Below the pieces are notes generated by a model. That model had not been told where the DNA came from, did not search any database, and was given only the letters and a program-made list of their open reading frames with translations. The position numbers and the translations under genes are program-made. Shown here in pieces: positions 34,616 through 43,414 of a stretch of DNA of 64,000 nt. Location of the stretch: the NCBI GenBank assembly GCA_016178785.1, contig JACOSO010000043.1, positions 244,403-308,402 on the forward strand, in the 5' to 3' direction. Each line of letters begins with the position of its first letter. Within the stretch, counting starts at the first letter, position 1. The stretch is from Bacteroidota bacterium. GTDB lineage: Bacteria > Bacteroidota > Bacteroidia > Cytophagales > Cyclobacteriaceae.

Positions 34616-35752
34616 TTGAAACTGCTTGACAAAATACCGCGAATATGGAAAATGGCTTACGGGCTTATTTGCCTATGGTATTTTTTGAATTTCACAATTA
34701 GTGCCATTGTTGAATGGAAATTCGTGAATCCGGCCTACTACGTGCTCTGGAATGCCCTCTTCCTTTTTGAGGCACTTTGTGTTTTTATCGTTCTGATCTT
34801 TTTATGGTCTCATTGGTTATCTAACTTCAGACTCGTAATACAAGTTGTAGGCCATGTGATAGGCCTATTTATATTCTTCATGACGATGGGTACGCTTTCC
34901 TATTTCTTCACTGACTACATGGACGGCCTAGTGTATTTTGATCATTGGAAAGAATACATGTTGGAACTGATGAGTTGGGAAGCCCTCCGGTTTTATGATC
35001 AATATATTATTACCGTGGGTGTTTACTATGTGATCAGGTATTTTCAGGGCCTGCAAAGGCAAGAGCAAGAAAAAAGTATACTTGCCATTAAAAACCGCGA
35101 GATGCAGATTTCGCTGCTCAAATCTCAGATCAATCCCCATTTTCTTTTCAATACCCTTAATTCTATCAGTACACTGGTGCACAGCAGCAAAGAAGAGGCA
35201 CGCAAGCTTATCACACAACTTTCGGATGTATTTCGTTATGCGCTCGATTCGCATAGCGAAAACATGGTTAAGCTCTCGAAGGAAATTGAATTTATTGAAA
35301 ACTATATTCGTATTCAGCAAGTCAGGTTTGGAGATCGCTTGAAATTTGAGAGAGATATAGATTCAACGTGCCTTAACGCAAAAGTTCCTGCCATGATTTT
35401 GCAGCCATTGGTTGAAAATTCAGTGAAGTATGGCATTGGCCCGAAGCAGGAAGGAGGAACCATTTTTCTTACTGTCCGAAGATCGGGAAGTATTATTTTT
35501 TTTGAAGTGAAAGACAATGGACTCGGCTCGAAAGCAAAAAAAGTAATGGATGGAAGTTCAAGCGGAATAGGCATGTCGAACACCGATATGCGGTTAAAAA
35601 GCTATTTCGGGCCAGATTCACGACTACGGGTACGCGCAAGCCAGCAAGGGTATGCGGTAAATTTTTATATTGAAGACAAGGATTATCTGGCCAAAAACCA
35701 ACCCTATAAATTAGAACACGAAACTGAAAAAATAAATGTGTTAAACCCATGA
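34616..35752 (+). CDS. Sensor histidine kinase, LytS/YehU type
   Basis: This 378-aa protein has about four N-terminal transmembrane helices followed by a coiled linker and a His_kinase domain with the phosphoacceptor in SQINPHFLFNTLNSISTL near residue 185. The HATPase part has LVENSVKYGI, VKDNGLGSKAKK and SGIGMSNTDMRLKSYFG. It overlaps the LytTR regulator gene by 4 nt and should phosphorylate that protein. TTG 34616 is taken as start; ATG 34652 is an alternative that removes 12 residues before the first helix. The stimulus is unknown. Confidence 0.9.
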   Translation: MKLLDKIPRIWKMAYGLICLWYFLNFTISAIVEWKFVNPAYYVLWNALFLFEALCVFIVLIFLWSHWLSNFRLVIQVVGHVIGLFIFFMTMGTLSYFFTDYMDGLVYFDHWKEYMLELMSWEALRFYDQYIITVGVYYVIRYFQGLQRQEQEKSILAIKNREMQISLLKSQINPHFLFNTLNSISTLVHSSKEEARKLITQLSDVFRYALDSHSENMVKLSKEIEFIENYIRIQQVRFGDRLKFERDIDSTCLNAKVPAMILQPLVENSVKYGIGPKQEGGTIFLTVRRSGSIIFFEVKDNGLGSKAKKVMDGSSSGIGMSNTDMRLKSYFGPDSRLRVRASQQGYAVNFYIEDKDYLAKNQPYKLEHETEKINVLNP

Positions 35753-36504
35753 ATAACCACAAAACAACCTGCCTGATTGTCGATGATGAGAAACTAGCGC
35801 GCGAACTTTTAACGGAGTACCTCGAAACCTTTCCGGAAATTGAAGTGGTGGGTGAGGCCTCGAATGGAAGTGATGCCGTGACACAAATCGATAAGCTCAA
35901 ACCCGACCTGCTTTTTCTGGATGTGCAAATGCCAGGCATGACAGGTTTCGATGTGCTCGATGATATCAACCATGAGCCGTATGTGATTTTCGTTACAGCT
36001 TATGATCAATACGCTATTCAGGCTTTCGAAAAAAATGCCGTAGACTATTTACTTAAACCTCTTGATCAAGAGCGCTTCCGTCAAGCCGTAGACCGCGCAT
36101 TGAAGCGCAAGAAAACAGAGGCAGGAAATATCGAAGACCTGTTAGGGAGCATGCGTCCGAACTATGCACGAGCAACTTATGAGTCGCATATTTTTGTGCA
36201 GAAATCAGAAAAGCTATTCAGTTTGCCAGTGGATGAAATTCTTCACCTCGAAGCCTCAGGTGATTATACAATTATCACGACTAAGAATGATCAGTTTGTG
36301 AGTTCTTCAGGTATTGGTAAGCTTGAAGAGATCATGAACCCCGACAAATTCATTCGCGTGCATCGATCAACGATTGTAAACATCAATTACCTGAAGGAAA
36401 TCGAACGCCATTTCAATGGAGGTATGGTCGTGAAGATGCAGAGCGGAAAAAGCTTTCCGGTGAGCAGAACCTATGCCAAGCAGATCAGGAAAAAAGTTGT
36501 ATAA
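35749..36504 (+). CDS. LytTR-family response regulator
   Basis: This 251-aa regulator has a receiver domain (TCLIVDDEKLARELL with the acidic pair, LLFLDVQMPGMTGFDVLDDI with the phosphoacceptor Asp, FVTAYDQYAIQAFE, and the Lys of DYLLKPLDQERF). It also has a C-terminal LytTR DNA-binding domain (ILHLEASGDYTIITTKNDQF, FIRVHRSTIVNINYLKEI). The start overlaps the kinase stop as ATGA, making a cognate pair. Target genes are not evident from the window. Confidence 0.94.
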   Translation: MNNHKTTCLIVDDEKLARELLTEYLETFPEIEVVGEASNGSDAVTQIDKLKPDLLFLDVQMPGMTGFDVLDDINHEPYVIFVTAYDQYAIQAFEKNAVDYLLKPLDQERFRQAVDRALKRKKTEAGNIEDLLGSMRPNYARATYESHIFVQKSEKLFSLPVDEILHLEASGDYTIITTKNDQFVSSSGIGKLEEIMNPDKFIRVHRSTIVNINYLKEIERHFNGGMVVKMQSGKSFPVSRTYAKQIRKKVV

Positions 36505-36507
36505 ATT

Positions 36508-37218
36508 TTATCGGCAGGCTATCCCGTCAACGTAATTCTCAATGATTCGAAGGGCGTTTGCTGTTTCGCTTCCAGCGAACCCATTGATCTCTTCGAACCG
36601 AATTTGATTTTTATATTCCGCTAAAAGAATTTTTGAAAGTGGCATGTAAGACCAGTGCCACTTTTCTTCTTCATAGCCCGTACGCCCATTGGCTTTGGAG
36701 GTATAAGGTTGACAGAAACCATATTCATTTGCGTGAGCAGTAAGCCATTGGTAAACTTTTTTTCCTTCGTCAGTTTCAAAATATTCGGTTTCAGTTTCAT
36801 TGATGTCAATATCCGTTCCCCAGTGATGGCGCGAAGTCCCTGGCATAGCGCTGTAAAGTAAAATCAAACGGGCGCGCTCGTTGAAGTCTGCAATGGTGGT
36901 TAGATCTTTGTTCCCAACTTTAACTTTACCATTCCATTTGTCTTCCCAGATTTTTTTTTGGTAATCAAAATTCCGGGTAGCAGAAACGATGATGAGCTTT
37001 ACCCCGTCTTTCTTCGCAGCCTCAGACATTCTCTTGAAAGCTTCAAAGGTTTCTTTTCGCAGGAAACGATTTAAAGCATTCCCTTTGGCGTACACCGCGT
37101 TTAATTGAATGAATCCTGACTCAATAGATGGATCGAACCGGCCCAGCAGATAATTTTTATCAACAGATTTTTGGGAAAAAGAAAAAGTCAGGAGCAGAAA
37201 AGAAAGAATGAATTTCAT
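36508..37218 (-). CDS. M15 family D-alanyl-D-alanine carboxypeptidase (VanY-like)
   Basis: This 236-aa exported protein has a signal peptide (first 15-18 residues) and the M15B zinc-peptidase motifs: SRHHWGTDIDIN near residue 130, with His and Asp ligands, and EKWHWSYMPLSKIL near residue 185, with the third His. Family members trim the terminal D-Ala of peptidoglycan stems in the periplasm. It is convergent with the LytTR gene, leaving only 3 nt between stop codons. Confidence 0.88.
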   Translation of the reverse strand: MKFILSFLLLTFSFSQKSVDKNYLLGRFDPSIESGFIQLNAVYAKGNALNRFLRKETFEAFKRMSEAAKKDGVKLIIVSATRNFDYQKKIWEDKWNGKVKVGNKDLTTIADFNERARLILLYSAMPGTSRHHWGTDIDINETETEYFETDEGKKVYQWLTAHANEYGFCQPYTSKANGRTGYEEEKWHWSYMPLSKILLAEYKNQIRFEEINGFAGSETANALRIIENYVDGIACR

Positions 37219-37236
37219 GGCCTGACTTTGAAAATT

Positions 37237-38763
37237 TTAAATTCCAAGAATCAATCTTCCCGGATCTTCGAGCAGTTCTTTCACGCGCACAAGAAAACTC
37301 ACTGACTCGCGGCCATCAACAATGCGGTGATCATATGATAAGGCGAGGTACATAATCGGCCTTATTACCACCTCACCATTTTTAACCACGGGGCGCTCAA
37401 CAATATTGTGCATTCCCAAAATTGCAGACTGCGGAGGATTAATAATCGGTGTTGAGAGCATCGAGCCAAAAACCCCGCCATTTGTGATTGAGAACGTGCC
37501 ACCAGTCATTTCTTCGATGGAAAGTTTTCCATCTCGGCCCTTTGTTGCAAGGCGCACAACTTCGCTTTCAATTTGAGGCATAGAAAGAGACTCTGCATTG
37601 CGAATCACAGGAACTACTAAACCGCGCGGAGTTGAAACGGCAATTGAAATATCGCAGTAGTCATGATAGATAATTTCATCCTTGTCGATGGAGGCATTCA
37701 CCGCTGGAAAATCTTTCAATGCAACACAAATTGCCTTGGTGAAGAACGACATGAATCCAAGCCCAACTCCATATTTTTCCTTGAATTGATCTTTGTACCT
37801 ACTCCGCAGATCCATCACTGGTTTCATATCAACCTCATTGAAGGTAGTGAGCATGGCCGTTTCATTTTTCACGGCAACCAGCCTCCGCGCAATTGTTTTA
37901 CGCAGTGATGTCATTTTCTCTCTGCGCTCGGTACGCAGTCCGCCAGATGCAATCACCGGAGGAGCCAAAGCAGGTGCAGGCTTCGACTCTTTAGCAGGAG
38001 AAGATACTTGCGCTTTCACTGCATCTTCTTTGGTGATTCGACCTCCAACACCAGAGCCTGAAACTTGCGAAGTGGTGATTCCTTTTTCATCCAAAATTTT
38101 AGCGGCCGCAGGTGAGGGCGTTCCTGCTGCATAAGATGTTGTCGAAGCTGGTGTTGGACTAGCAGCGGGTTGTGAGGTAGGAGTTGGTGTCGCTGCCGGA
38201 GCTCCTTCGGTAACTTCAATTTTACAAATCAATCCTCCGATTGGCAAAGTTGTTTTTTCCTTGGCAACGATTCTTAAAATACCATTCGCTTCAGCAGGCA
38301 ATTCAAACGTGGCTTTATCTGACTCTACCTCAGCGATGACTTCATCAAGTTTGACAAAGTCGCCATCTTTTTTAAGCCAGGTAGAGATGGTCACTTCGGT
38401 GATCGATTCGCCAACAGCTGGCACTTTCATTTCTTTAATGGCTCCCGTTTGCATAGGTTTTGAAACTTGAGGTTGTGGTGGGGTTGTGGCTGGAGATTTT
38501 AGTTGAGGTGAAGAAGCTGTTGCCACTCCATTATCACTGATTTCGCAAATGATCGTTCCGATAGGGACGACTTCGCCTTTTTGTTTTGTAATTTTTAAAA
38601 CACCCGCCTGTGGTGCGGTTAGTTCGAAGGTGGCTTTTTCAGATTCAAGCTCTGCAATCACTTCATCCATCTTCACGGCTTCACCATCTTTTTTGAGCCA
38701 GTTGGCAATAGTTACTTCGGTAATAGACTCACCGACAGTGGGAACTTTTACTTGTTGTGCCAT
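37237..38763 (-). CDS. sucB: Dihydrolipoyl succinyltransferase (E2 of 2-oxoglutarate dehydrogenase), two lipoyl domains
   Basis: This 508-aa E2 has two tandem lipoyl domains. The lipoylated lysines are in [17 protein letters not shown] near residue 43 and [17 protein letters not shown] near residue 150, joined by Pro/Thr/Gln-rich linkers. A peripheral subunit-binding segment ([20 protein letters not shown]) and the catalytic domain follow, ending with [20 protein letters not shown], which carries the active-site His and Asp. Most bacterial SucB proteins have one lipoyl domain, so the doubled one adds about 110 residues. With SucA at 39356 it forms a TCA-cycle operon, separated by a DUF4160/DUF2442 pair. 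Confidence 0.94.
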   Translation of the reverse strand: MAQQVKVPTVGESITEVTIANWLKKDGEAVKMDEVIAELESEKATFELTAPQAGVLKITKQKGEVVPIGTIICEISDNGVATASSPQLKSPATTPPQPQVSKPMQTGAIKEMKVPAVGESITEVTISTWLKKDGDFVKLDEVIAEVESDKATFELPAEANGILRIVAKEKTTLPIGGLICKIEVTEGAPAATPTPTSQPAASPTPASTTSYAAGTPSPAAAKILDEKGITTSQVSGSGVGGRITKEDAVKAQVSSPAKESKPAPALAPPVIASGGLRTERREKMTSLRKTIARRLVAVKNETAMLTTFNEVDMKPVMDLRSRYKDQFKEKYGVGLGFMSFFTKAICVALKDFPAVNASIDKDEIIYHDYCDISIAVSTPRGLVVPVIRNAESLSMPQIESEVVRLATKGRDGKLSIEEMTGGTFSITNGGVFGSMLSTPIINPPQSAILGMHNIVERPVVKNGEVVIRPIMYLALSYDHRIVDGRESVSFLVRVKELLEDPGRLILGI

Positions 38764-38764
38764 A

Positions 38765-38784
38765 GAATTTTTAAATCTTTGATT
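38765..38784. repeat. AT-rich dispersed repeat upstream of sucB
   Basis: GAATTTTTAAATCTTTGATT begins 1 nt upstream of the sucB start on the - strand, so it reads inverted relative to that gene. It matches 20309-20328 in 17-18 of 20 positions and touches the end of the DUF2442 gene. Confidence 0.45.
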
Positions 38785-39061
38785 ACTTGATTTGACCTTT
38801 ATAAAGATGTTCGATTGGAAAAATCAATTCATAATCGTTCCAATTGATATTACCGTCAATTATTTTAAATTTTTTGAAGTTTGATTCTTTGAAATACTTT
38901 TTGATGTCAGGGTGTGATGCTTTACTCAAAAAAGGCTTGAAGTCGACAACTTGCTCAGACATGTCATCAAACAAAACTCTCATTACAAAATCATTGAGGT
39001 ATTTTACGTCTACAACTTTAACAATCTTTTGTTGCCTACTCTTTTCGATAGTTATCTTCAT
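38783..39061 (-). CDS. DUF2442 domain protein
   Basis: This 92-aa protein reads [20 protein letters not shown] near residue 15 and [20 protein letters not shown], matching the small DUF2442 family (NE0471 N-terminal-like fold). These proteins commonly sit directly next to DUF4160 genes and have been suspected to form toxin-antitoxin-like pairs; no mechanism is proven. The ATG overlaps the stop of the DUF4160 frame as ATGA, confirming the pair. Confidence 0.8.
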   Translation of the reverse strand: MKITIEKSRQQKIVKVVDVKYLNDFVMRVLFDDMSEQVVDFKPFLSKASHPDIKKYFKESNFKKFKIIDGNINWNDYELIFPIEHLYKGQIK

Positions 39062-39355
39062 TTCAATCGTTTTGAGATTCTGTCAAATGAAACACTCTTT
39101 TTGAGAACAAAAAAATCAGTAACAATTTGCTCGGAATAATTAATTAGAAACTTATGAAGATTTCTCATGTCGGCAGATTTTAGCGGTTTCGCATTTCCAA
39201 CAGGTTTGATCTTTACTTCGATAATTTTTCCGTTCAGAATTACAAATTTCGGCCTTGCTTTCACACTCACCTCTTTTAGCATGTACATGAACAGGTTCGT
39301 GATCATTGGCGTAAAAAAATATAATGATTCCGAGGTATTCAAATATTTTGGGCAT
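39058..39355 (-). pseudogene. DUF4160 domain protein with a +1 frameshift
   Basis: From ATG at 39355 the protein reads MPKIFEYLGIIIFFYANDHE then PVHVHAKRGECESKAE, the hallmark start of DUF4160 proteins. After that Glu the family sequence continues in another frame (FVILNGKIIEVKIKPVGNAK) to the stop at 39058. The two frames are joined if one base is removed from AAATTT at 39244-39249, where a T run on the + strand is the likely site of the extra base. The whole protein would be about 98 aa. The cause may be a real frameshift, a homopolymer sequencing error, or recoding. The start ATG directly follows the sucA stop. Confidence 0.78.
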
Positions 39356-42061
39356 CTAATCGAGAGCTTGGTTAACAATTTTTTCCTGCTCTGCCTTGTG
39401 CACTTTCGAATAACCGGTTGCAGGTGACGCGCTCGCTTTACGCGATATTACGTCAAGCCCTTGCATGTAGCGCAAGATGAATGACCAGTAACCCATGTTG
39501 GCAGGTTCCTCTTGCACCCAGGTAAGTTTAGCTCCTTTGTATTTTTTCAATACCCCGTTCAATTGCTTTTCCGGGAATGGATGCAATTGTTCCATCCGCA
39601 CAATGGCAACATCTTTGGTTTTCTTTTTCTGCTGGCCCTCGAGCAAGTCATAATAGACTTTCCCCGTGCAAAGAACTACTCGTTTTACATTTTTAGCATC
39701 AACATTCGCATCATCAATTACTTCCTGAAACGATCCCTTGGTGAAATCCTTCAAAGGAGAAACGACTCCAGGATGACGTAATAATGATTTTGGAGAGAAA
39801 ACGATACAAGGTTTTCTAAAATCCCAAGTGACTTGCCTGCGCATCAAATGGAAAATATTTGCTGCAGTGGTTGGATTGCAAACCACCATATTGTATTCAG
39901 CGCACAATTGAAGGAAGCGTTCTGGTCGAGCGTTCGAATGCTCTGGCCCCTGACCTTCGTAACCGTGTGGAAGCAACAACACAATGCCATTCATTCGCTG
40001 CCACTTCGACTCAGCACTCGAAATGAATTGATCGATCATCACTTGTGCCCCATTGGCAAAATCACCAAACTGTGCTTCCCAAATCACAAGCGCATGAGGT
40101 GATGACATGGCGTAACCATATTCAAAACCCAACACGCCAAATTCGGAAAGTAACGAATTGAAGATGTTGAATTTTTGCTGACCCGCTTCAATATTATCGA
40201 TGCAGCAATACTGTTCGTTGGTGTTGGCATCGAAAAAATAGGCGTGACGATGACTGAACGTACCACGCTTCACGTCTTGACCCGACATGCGTACAGGCAC
40301 GCCCTGCGCAAGCAAAGAGCCATACGCAAGCAATTCTGCTTCGGCCCATCCCAAAACCTTATCATCAAAGAATGCTGCCTTACGGTCTTTCAATAATTTT
40401 TCGATCTGCTTTAATGGCTTGAAACCCTCTGGAATTGTGATCAATGCTTTTGCCACTTTATCGATCACGGCTTGTTTAACGCTCGTGTCTGGCGATTGAT
40501 CAAAATCTTCGGGCTTGGACTTGCGCAACTTCTCCCACTCGTTTTCAATTGTCTGAGGTTTGTATGGGAGTGGTTTTTGCTTCACTTCATTCAATCGATC
40601 TTGTAATTGATTGCGGAAGCTTTTATCCATTTCATCTGCAAGCGTTGCGTCAACATCTCCACGCTCAATCAATTTTTTTACATAGACTTCACGCGGATTG
40701 GGATGCTTTGCGATGAGGTTGTAAAGTTTTGGTTGAGTGAATTTGGGCTCATCGCTTTCGTTGTGCCCGTGCCTGCGATAGCACAGCATGTCGATGAAAA
40801 TATCCTTACCAAATTTCTGTCTATACTCAACAGCCAGGTTTGAACAAAAGGTCACCGCTTCTGCATCATCACCGTTCACGTGAAGGATGGGTGCGTCAAC
40901 AATTTTAGAAATGTCTGTACAATAAATGCTGGTGCGGGCATCATCATAATCTGTTGTGAAGCCAACTTGATTATTAATTACAAAGTGAATTGTGCCGCCC
41001 GTGGTGTAGCCGGGTAAACCTGACATTTGAATCACTTCGTAAACAATTCCCTGACCCGCAACTGCTGCATCACCGTGAATGAGAATGGCCAATGCGCTGT
41101 TCACGCCTTTATATTCGTCATCGATCTGGCCACGAGTATAACCCACAACCAACGGATCAACCGCCTCAAGGTGTGAAGGATTAGGCGTAAGCTTCACATA
41201 AACTTTATTTCCCGATGGAGTTTCGATGTGACTGGAGTAGCCCAGGTGATATTTTACATCACCATCACCCATCGTGAGATCGGGATTTACGTTTCCTTCA
41301 AATTCACTAAAAATTTGTTCGTAAACTTTTCCAAGAATGTTGGTGAGCACATTCAGGCGGCCACGGTGAGCCATGCCTATAACAGCCTCTTTCACACCGA
41401 GTTCGGCCGATTTATCTATAATAGTTTGTAGCGCTGGAATTGTGTTTTCGCCACCTTCTAAAGAGAATCTTTTTTGCCCGAGGAATTTGGTGTGAAGAAA
41501 ATTTTCAAAAACAACCGCTTCATTCAACTTACTGAGGATCTTTTTCTTCTGTTCACGACTTGGGTTATGATTGAAATATTCTTTTTCCACCTTTTGGCTG
41601 AACCATTCGCGCACTTCATCGTTGCGGATAAAGTTGTACTCAAAGCCGATCGTACCTAAATAAAGAACCTTTAGTCTTTCAATTATTTTTCGAAGGGAGG
41701 ATTTTGGCATTCCTATTTGAGAAGCCACATCAAACTCCGTGTCAAGATCAGCATCAGTTAAGCCAAAGTTGGTGTGGTCCAGTTTCACACCGTGATCCCT
41801 ACGCTCACGAATGGGGTTGGTGCTTGCTTTCAGGTGGCCAAAAGAGCGATACGCAAAAATGAGCGTGCGCACCTGCGTTTCTTTGATGTTACCACCTACT
41901 TCCGCGTGGCCATTTTCACCAAAGCGTTGGGTCGAGAAATCGTAGCCCTCGAAAAACTTTTGCCACGTGGGGTCAACTTCGGTGGGGTTTTCTTTGTAAT
42001 TTTTGTAAAGCTGATCGATATAGCCTACGTCAGCATTGGAGATGTAGGAATATTTGTCCAT
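39356..42061 (-). CDS. sucA: 2-oxoglutarate dehydrogenase E1 component
   Basis: This 901-aa thiamine-diphosphate enzyme starts with the E1o N-terminal segment (SNADVGYIDQLYKNYKENPT). It carries AVIGMAHRGRLNVLTNILG, the ThDP-binding region ILIHGDAAVAGQGIVYEVIQ, and the pyrimidine-binding C-terminal half (GYEGQGPEHSNARPERFLQL). It decarboxylates 2-oxoglutarate and passes the succinyl group to the lipoyl arms of SucB. Length and motifs are intact. It is the first gene of the operon running down to sucB. Confidence 0.96.
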   Translation of the reverse strand: MDKYSYISNADVGYIDQLYKNYKENPTEVDPTWQKFFEGYDFSTQRFGENGHAEVGGNIKETQVRTLIFAYRSFGHLKASTNPIRERRDHGVKLDHTNFGLTDADLDTEFDVASQIGMPKSSLRKIIERLKVLYLGTIGFEYNFIRNDEVREWFSQKVEKEYFNHNPSREQKKKILSKLNEAVVFENFLHTKFLGQKRFSLEGGENTIPALQTIIDKSAELGVKEAVIGMAHRGRLNVLTNILGKVYEQIFSEFEGNVNPDLTMGDGDVKYHLGYSSHIETPSGNKVYVKLTPNPSHLEAVDPLVVGYTRGQIDDEYKGVNSALAILIHGDAAVAGQGIVYEVIQMSGLPGYTTGGTIHFVINNQVGFTTDYDDARTSIYCTDISKIVDAPILHVNGDDAEAVTFCSNLAVEYRQKFGKDIFIDMLCYRRHGHNESDEPKFTQPKLYNLIAKHPNPREVYVKKLIERGDVDATLADEMDKSFRNQLQDRLNEVKQKPLPYKPQTIENEWEKLRKSKPEDFDQSPDTSVKQAVIDKVAKALITIPEGFKPLKQIEKLLKDRKAAFFDDKVLGWAEAELLAYGSLLAQGVPVRMSGQDVKRGTFSHRHAYFFDANTNEQYCCIDNIEAGQQKFNIFNSLLSEFGVLGFEYGYAMSSPHALVIWEAQFGDFANGAQVMIDQFISSAESKWQRMNGIVLLLPHGYEGQGPEHSNARPERFLQLCAEYNMVVCNPTTAANIFHLMRRQVTWDFRKPCIVFSPKSLLRHPGVVSPLKDFTKGSFQEVIDDANVDAKNVKRVVLCTGKVYYDLLEGQQKKKTKDVAIVRMEQLHPFPEKQLNGVLKKYKGAKLTWVQEEPANMGYWSFILRYMQGLDVISRKASASPATGYSKVHKAEQEKIVNQALD

Positions 42062-42219
42062 GATTTTTGTGGATAGAAATCAAAGCTAAATAGAAGTCCG
42101 AAATTATTAAAACCTAATAATCGTGTAAACAAATATAATGTTTTGAGACTTACTTTTGTCCTAGGGGAGGGAATTAAACAGAAAATGGCCTGTTTTTCTT
42201 ACAAAGGAATAGGCGAGGG

Positions 42220-42249
42220 TTGTCGAATTTAAAAAAAGACTTACTTTTG
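42220..42249 (+). promoter_or_regulatory. Bacteroidota-type promoter for rpsP
   Basis: TTG at 42220-42222 and TACTTTTG at 42242-42249 are separated by 19 nt, matching the Bacteroidota -33/-7 arrangement (TTTG-19-TAnnTTTG). The -7 box is 42 nt before the rpsP start. The 12-mer GACTTACTTTTG occurs twice, at 42147-42158 and 42238-42249; only the second has a -33 element in register. Confidence 0.65.
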
Positions 42250-42291
42250 CAGTCCTTTTAAAACTGGACGAGATCCAAAAATTAAAAAACA

Positions 42292-42801
42292 ATGGTAAAA
42301 ATCAGATTAGCCCGTAGAGGCAGAAAGAAACTCGCAATGTTTGATGTAGTGGTGGCAGATGCGAGATCGCCACGTGATGGCAAGTTCATCGAGAAAATTG
42401 GCACTTACAATCCACAGACCGTTCCTGCTTCTATTGAATTGCAGGACGAGCGCGCATTTCATTGGTTGATGAATGGGGCACAGCCCTCAGACACCATTCG
42501 TGCTGTGCTTTCTTATCGTGGAATCATGTTTAAGAAGCATTTGCAGATTGGCGTGAACAAAGGTGCGTTGACACAGGAGCAAGCCGATGTAAAATTGGCT
42601 GAATGGGTAAAAGCGAAACAAGCTAAAATCCAGGCTAAGATTGACAGTGTTACAAAATCTAAGACTGACAAAGCTAAGGCACGTAAAGACGCTGAAAGCA
42701 AAGTTCGTGAAGCACGCGCTGAAGCGATCCGTAAGAAAGCCGAAGTTGCGGCTGCTACGCCTGCTGTCGAAGAAGCACCTGCTGCTGAGCCGCAGGCTTA
42801 A
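42292..42801 (+). CDS. rpsP: 30S ribosomal protein S16 with long C-terminal extension
   Basis: This 169-aa protein begins [20 protein letters not shown] and contains [20 protein letters not shown], typical S16. The core ends near residue 90 and is followed by about 80 residues of Lys/Ala/Glu-rich, strongly helical sequence ending APAAEPQA. Bacteroidota S16 proteins often carry such tails. It precedes rimM, which processes the 30S head, and ends in a clear intrinsic terminator before rimM. Confidence 0.97.
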   Translation: MVKIRLARRGRKKLAMFDVVVADARSPRDGKFIEKIGTYNPQTVPASIELQDERAFHWLMNGAQPSDTIRAVLSYRGIMFKKHLQIGVNKGALTQEQADVKLAEWVKAKQAKIQAKIDSVTKSKTDKAKARKDAESKVREARAEAIRKKAEVAAATPAVEEAPAAEPQA

Positions 42802-42822
42802 TTTTTTGAAATTGAAATCAGG

Positions 42823-42852
42823 AATGCCAGTACTTAGTGCTGGCATTTTTTT
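42823..42852 (+). terminator. Rho-independent terminator after rpsP
   Basis: AATGCCAG (42823-42830) pairs with CTGGCATT (42840-42847), followed by a T run. Rising G/C content of the stem and the U tract make this a good intrinsic terminator. It may attenuate read-through into rimM, which lies 53 nt further on. Confidence 0.85.
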
Positions 42853-42874
42853 ATGAGCCCATTTTTAGAATCTG

Positions 42875-42900
42875 GAATTTTAAATCTTAAATTTTGAATC
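42875..42900 (+). repeat. AT-rich dispersed repeat before rimM
   Basis: GAATTTTAAATCTT (42875-42888) followed by AAATTTTGAATC ends 4 nt before the rimM GTG. It is the fourth copy of the repeat found next to the starts at 20332, 32196 and 38763. Confidence 0.5.
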
Positions 42901-42904
42901 CTGT

Positions 42905-43414
42905 GTGAGCATCGAAGAGTGTTTTAAGATCGGATATATTTCGAAGACGCATGGACTGAAAGGCGAGGTGACGGCCGTATTTCAAAATGAATTTGAATTA
43001 GAGGAGCTGTCTTTATTGTTTCTTGAGTTCAATGGAAGCCTCGTTCCTTACTTTGTTGAAAAAATTACTGGTAAAAGTGACAAGCCTTTTCTTAAATTTG
43101 AAAGTATCGACATACAGGCTCAAGCATCAGCCTTAAAAGGACGCAGCATCTTCCTTCCCAAGTCAATCCGGCCGAAGTTAAAACGCGGACAATTTTATGA
43201 TGACGAAGTGATTGGATATACGGTAGAGGATGAAACGATTGGTGAGTTGGGAAGTATATCCGAAGTTCAAAGCTCAGGACCAAACCGACTGCTCGTGATC
43301 ATTCATAATCAACGGGAAATTTTAGTACCAATTGATTCGCCTTTCATCAAAAGTGTGAACAAAACGCAGAAGACAATCAAACTGAAATTGCCTGAGGGGT
43401 ATTTGGAGGTTTAG
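42905..43414 (+). CDS. rimM: Ribosome maturation factor RimM
   Basis: This 169-aa protein has the RimM N-terminal barrel (FKIGYISKTHGLKGEVTAVF) and the PRC-barrel C-terminus (QFYDDEVIGYTVEDETIGEL, REILVPIDSPFIKSVNKTQK). It assists maturation of the 30S head, in keeping with its position after rpsP. It starts with GTG. Its last 4 nt overlap the end of the convergent permease gene. Confidence 0.93.
   Translation: MSIEECFKIGYISKTHGLKGEVTAVFQNEFELEELSLLFLEFNGSLVPYFVEKITGKSDKPFLKFESIDIQAQASALKGRSIFLPKSIRPKLKRGQFYDDEVIGYTVEDETIGELGSISEVQSSGPNRLLVIIHNQREILVPIDSPFIKSVNKTQKTIKLKLPEGYLEV

Noticed and set aside
39058..39355. Programmed frameshift in the DUF4160 gene
   Set aside because: The site AAATTT shows no clear slippery heptamer with a downstream stem; an indel is more likely, although not excluded.
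42147..42158. Second rpsP promoter at the first GACTTACTTTTG
   Set aside because: The -7 box matches but no TTTG or TTG lies 19 nt upstream.
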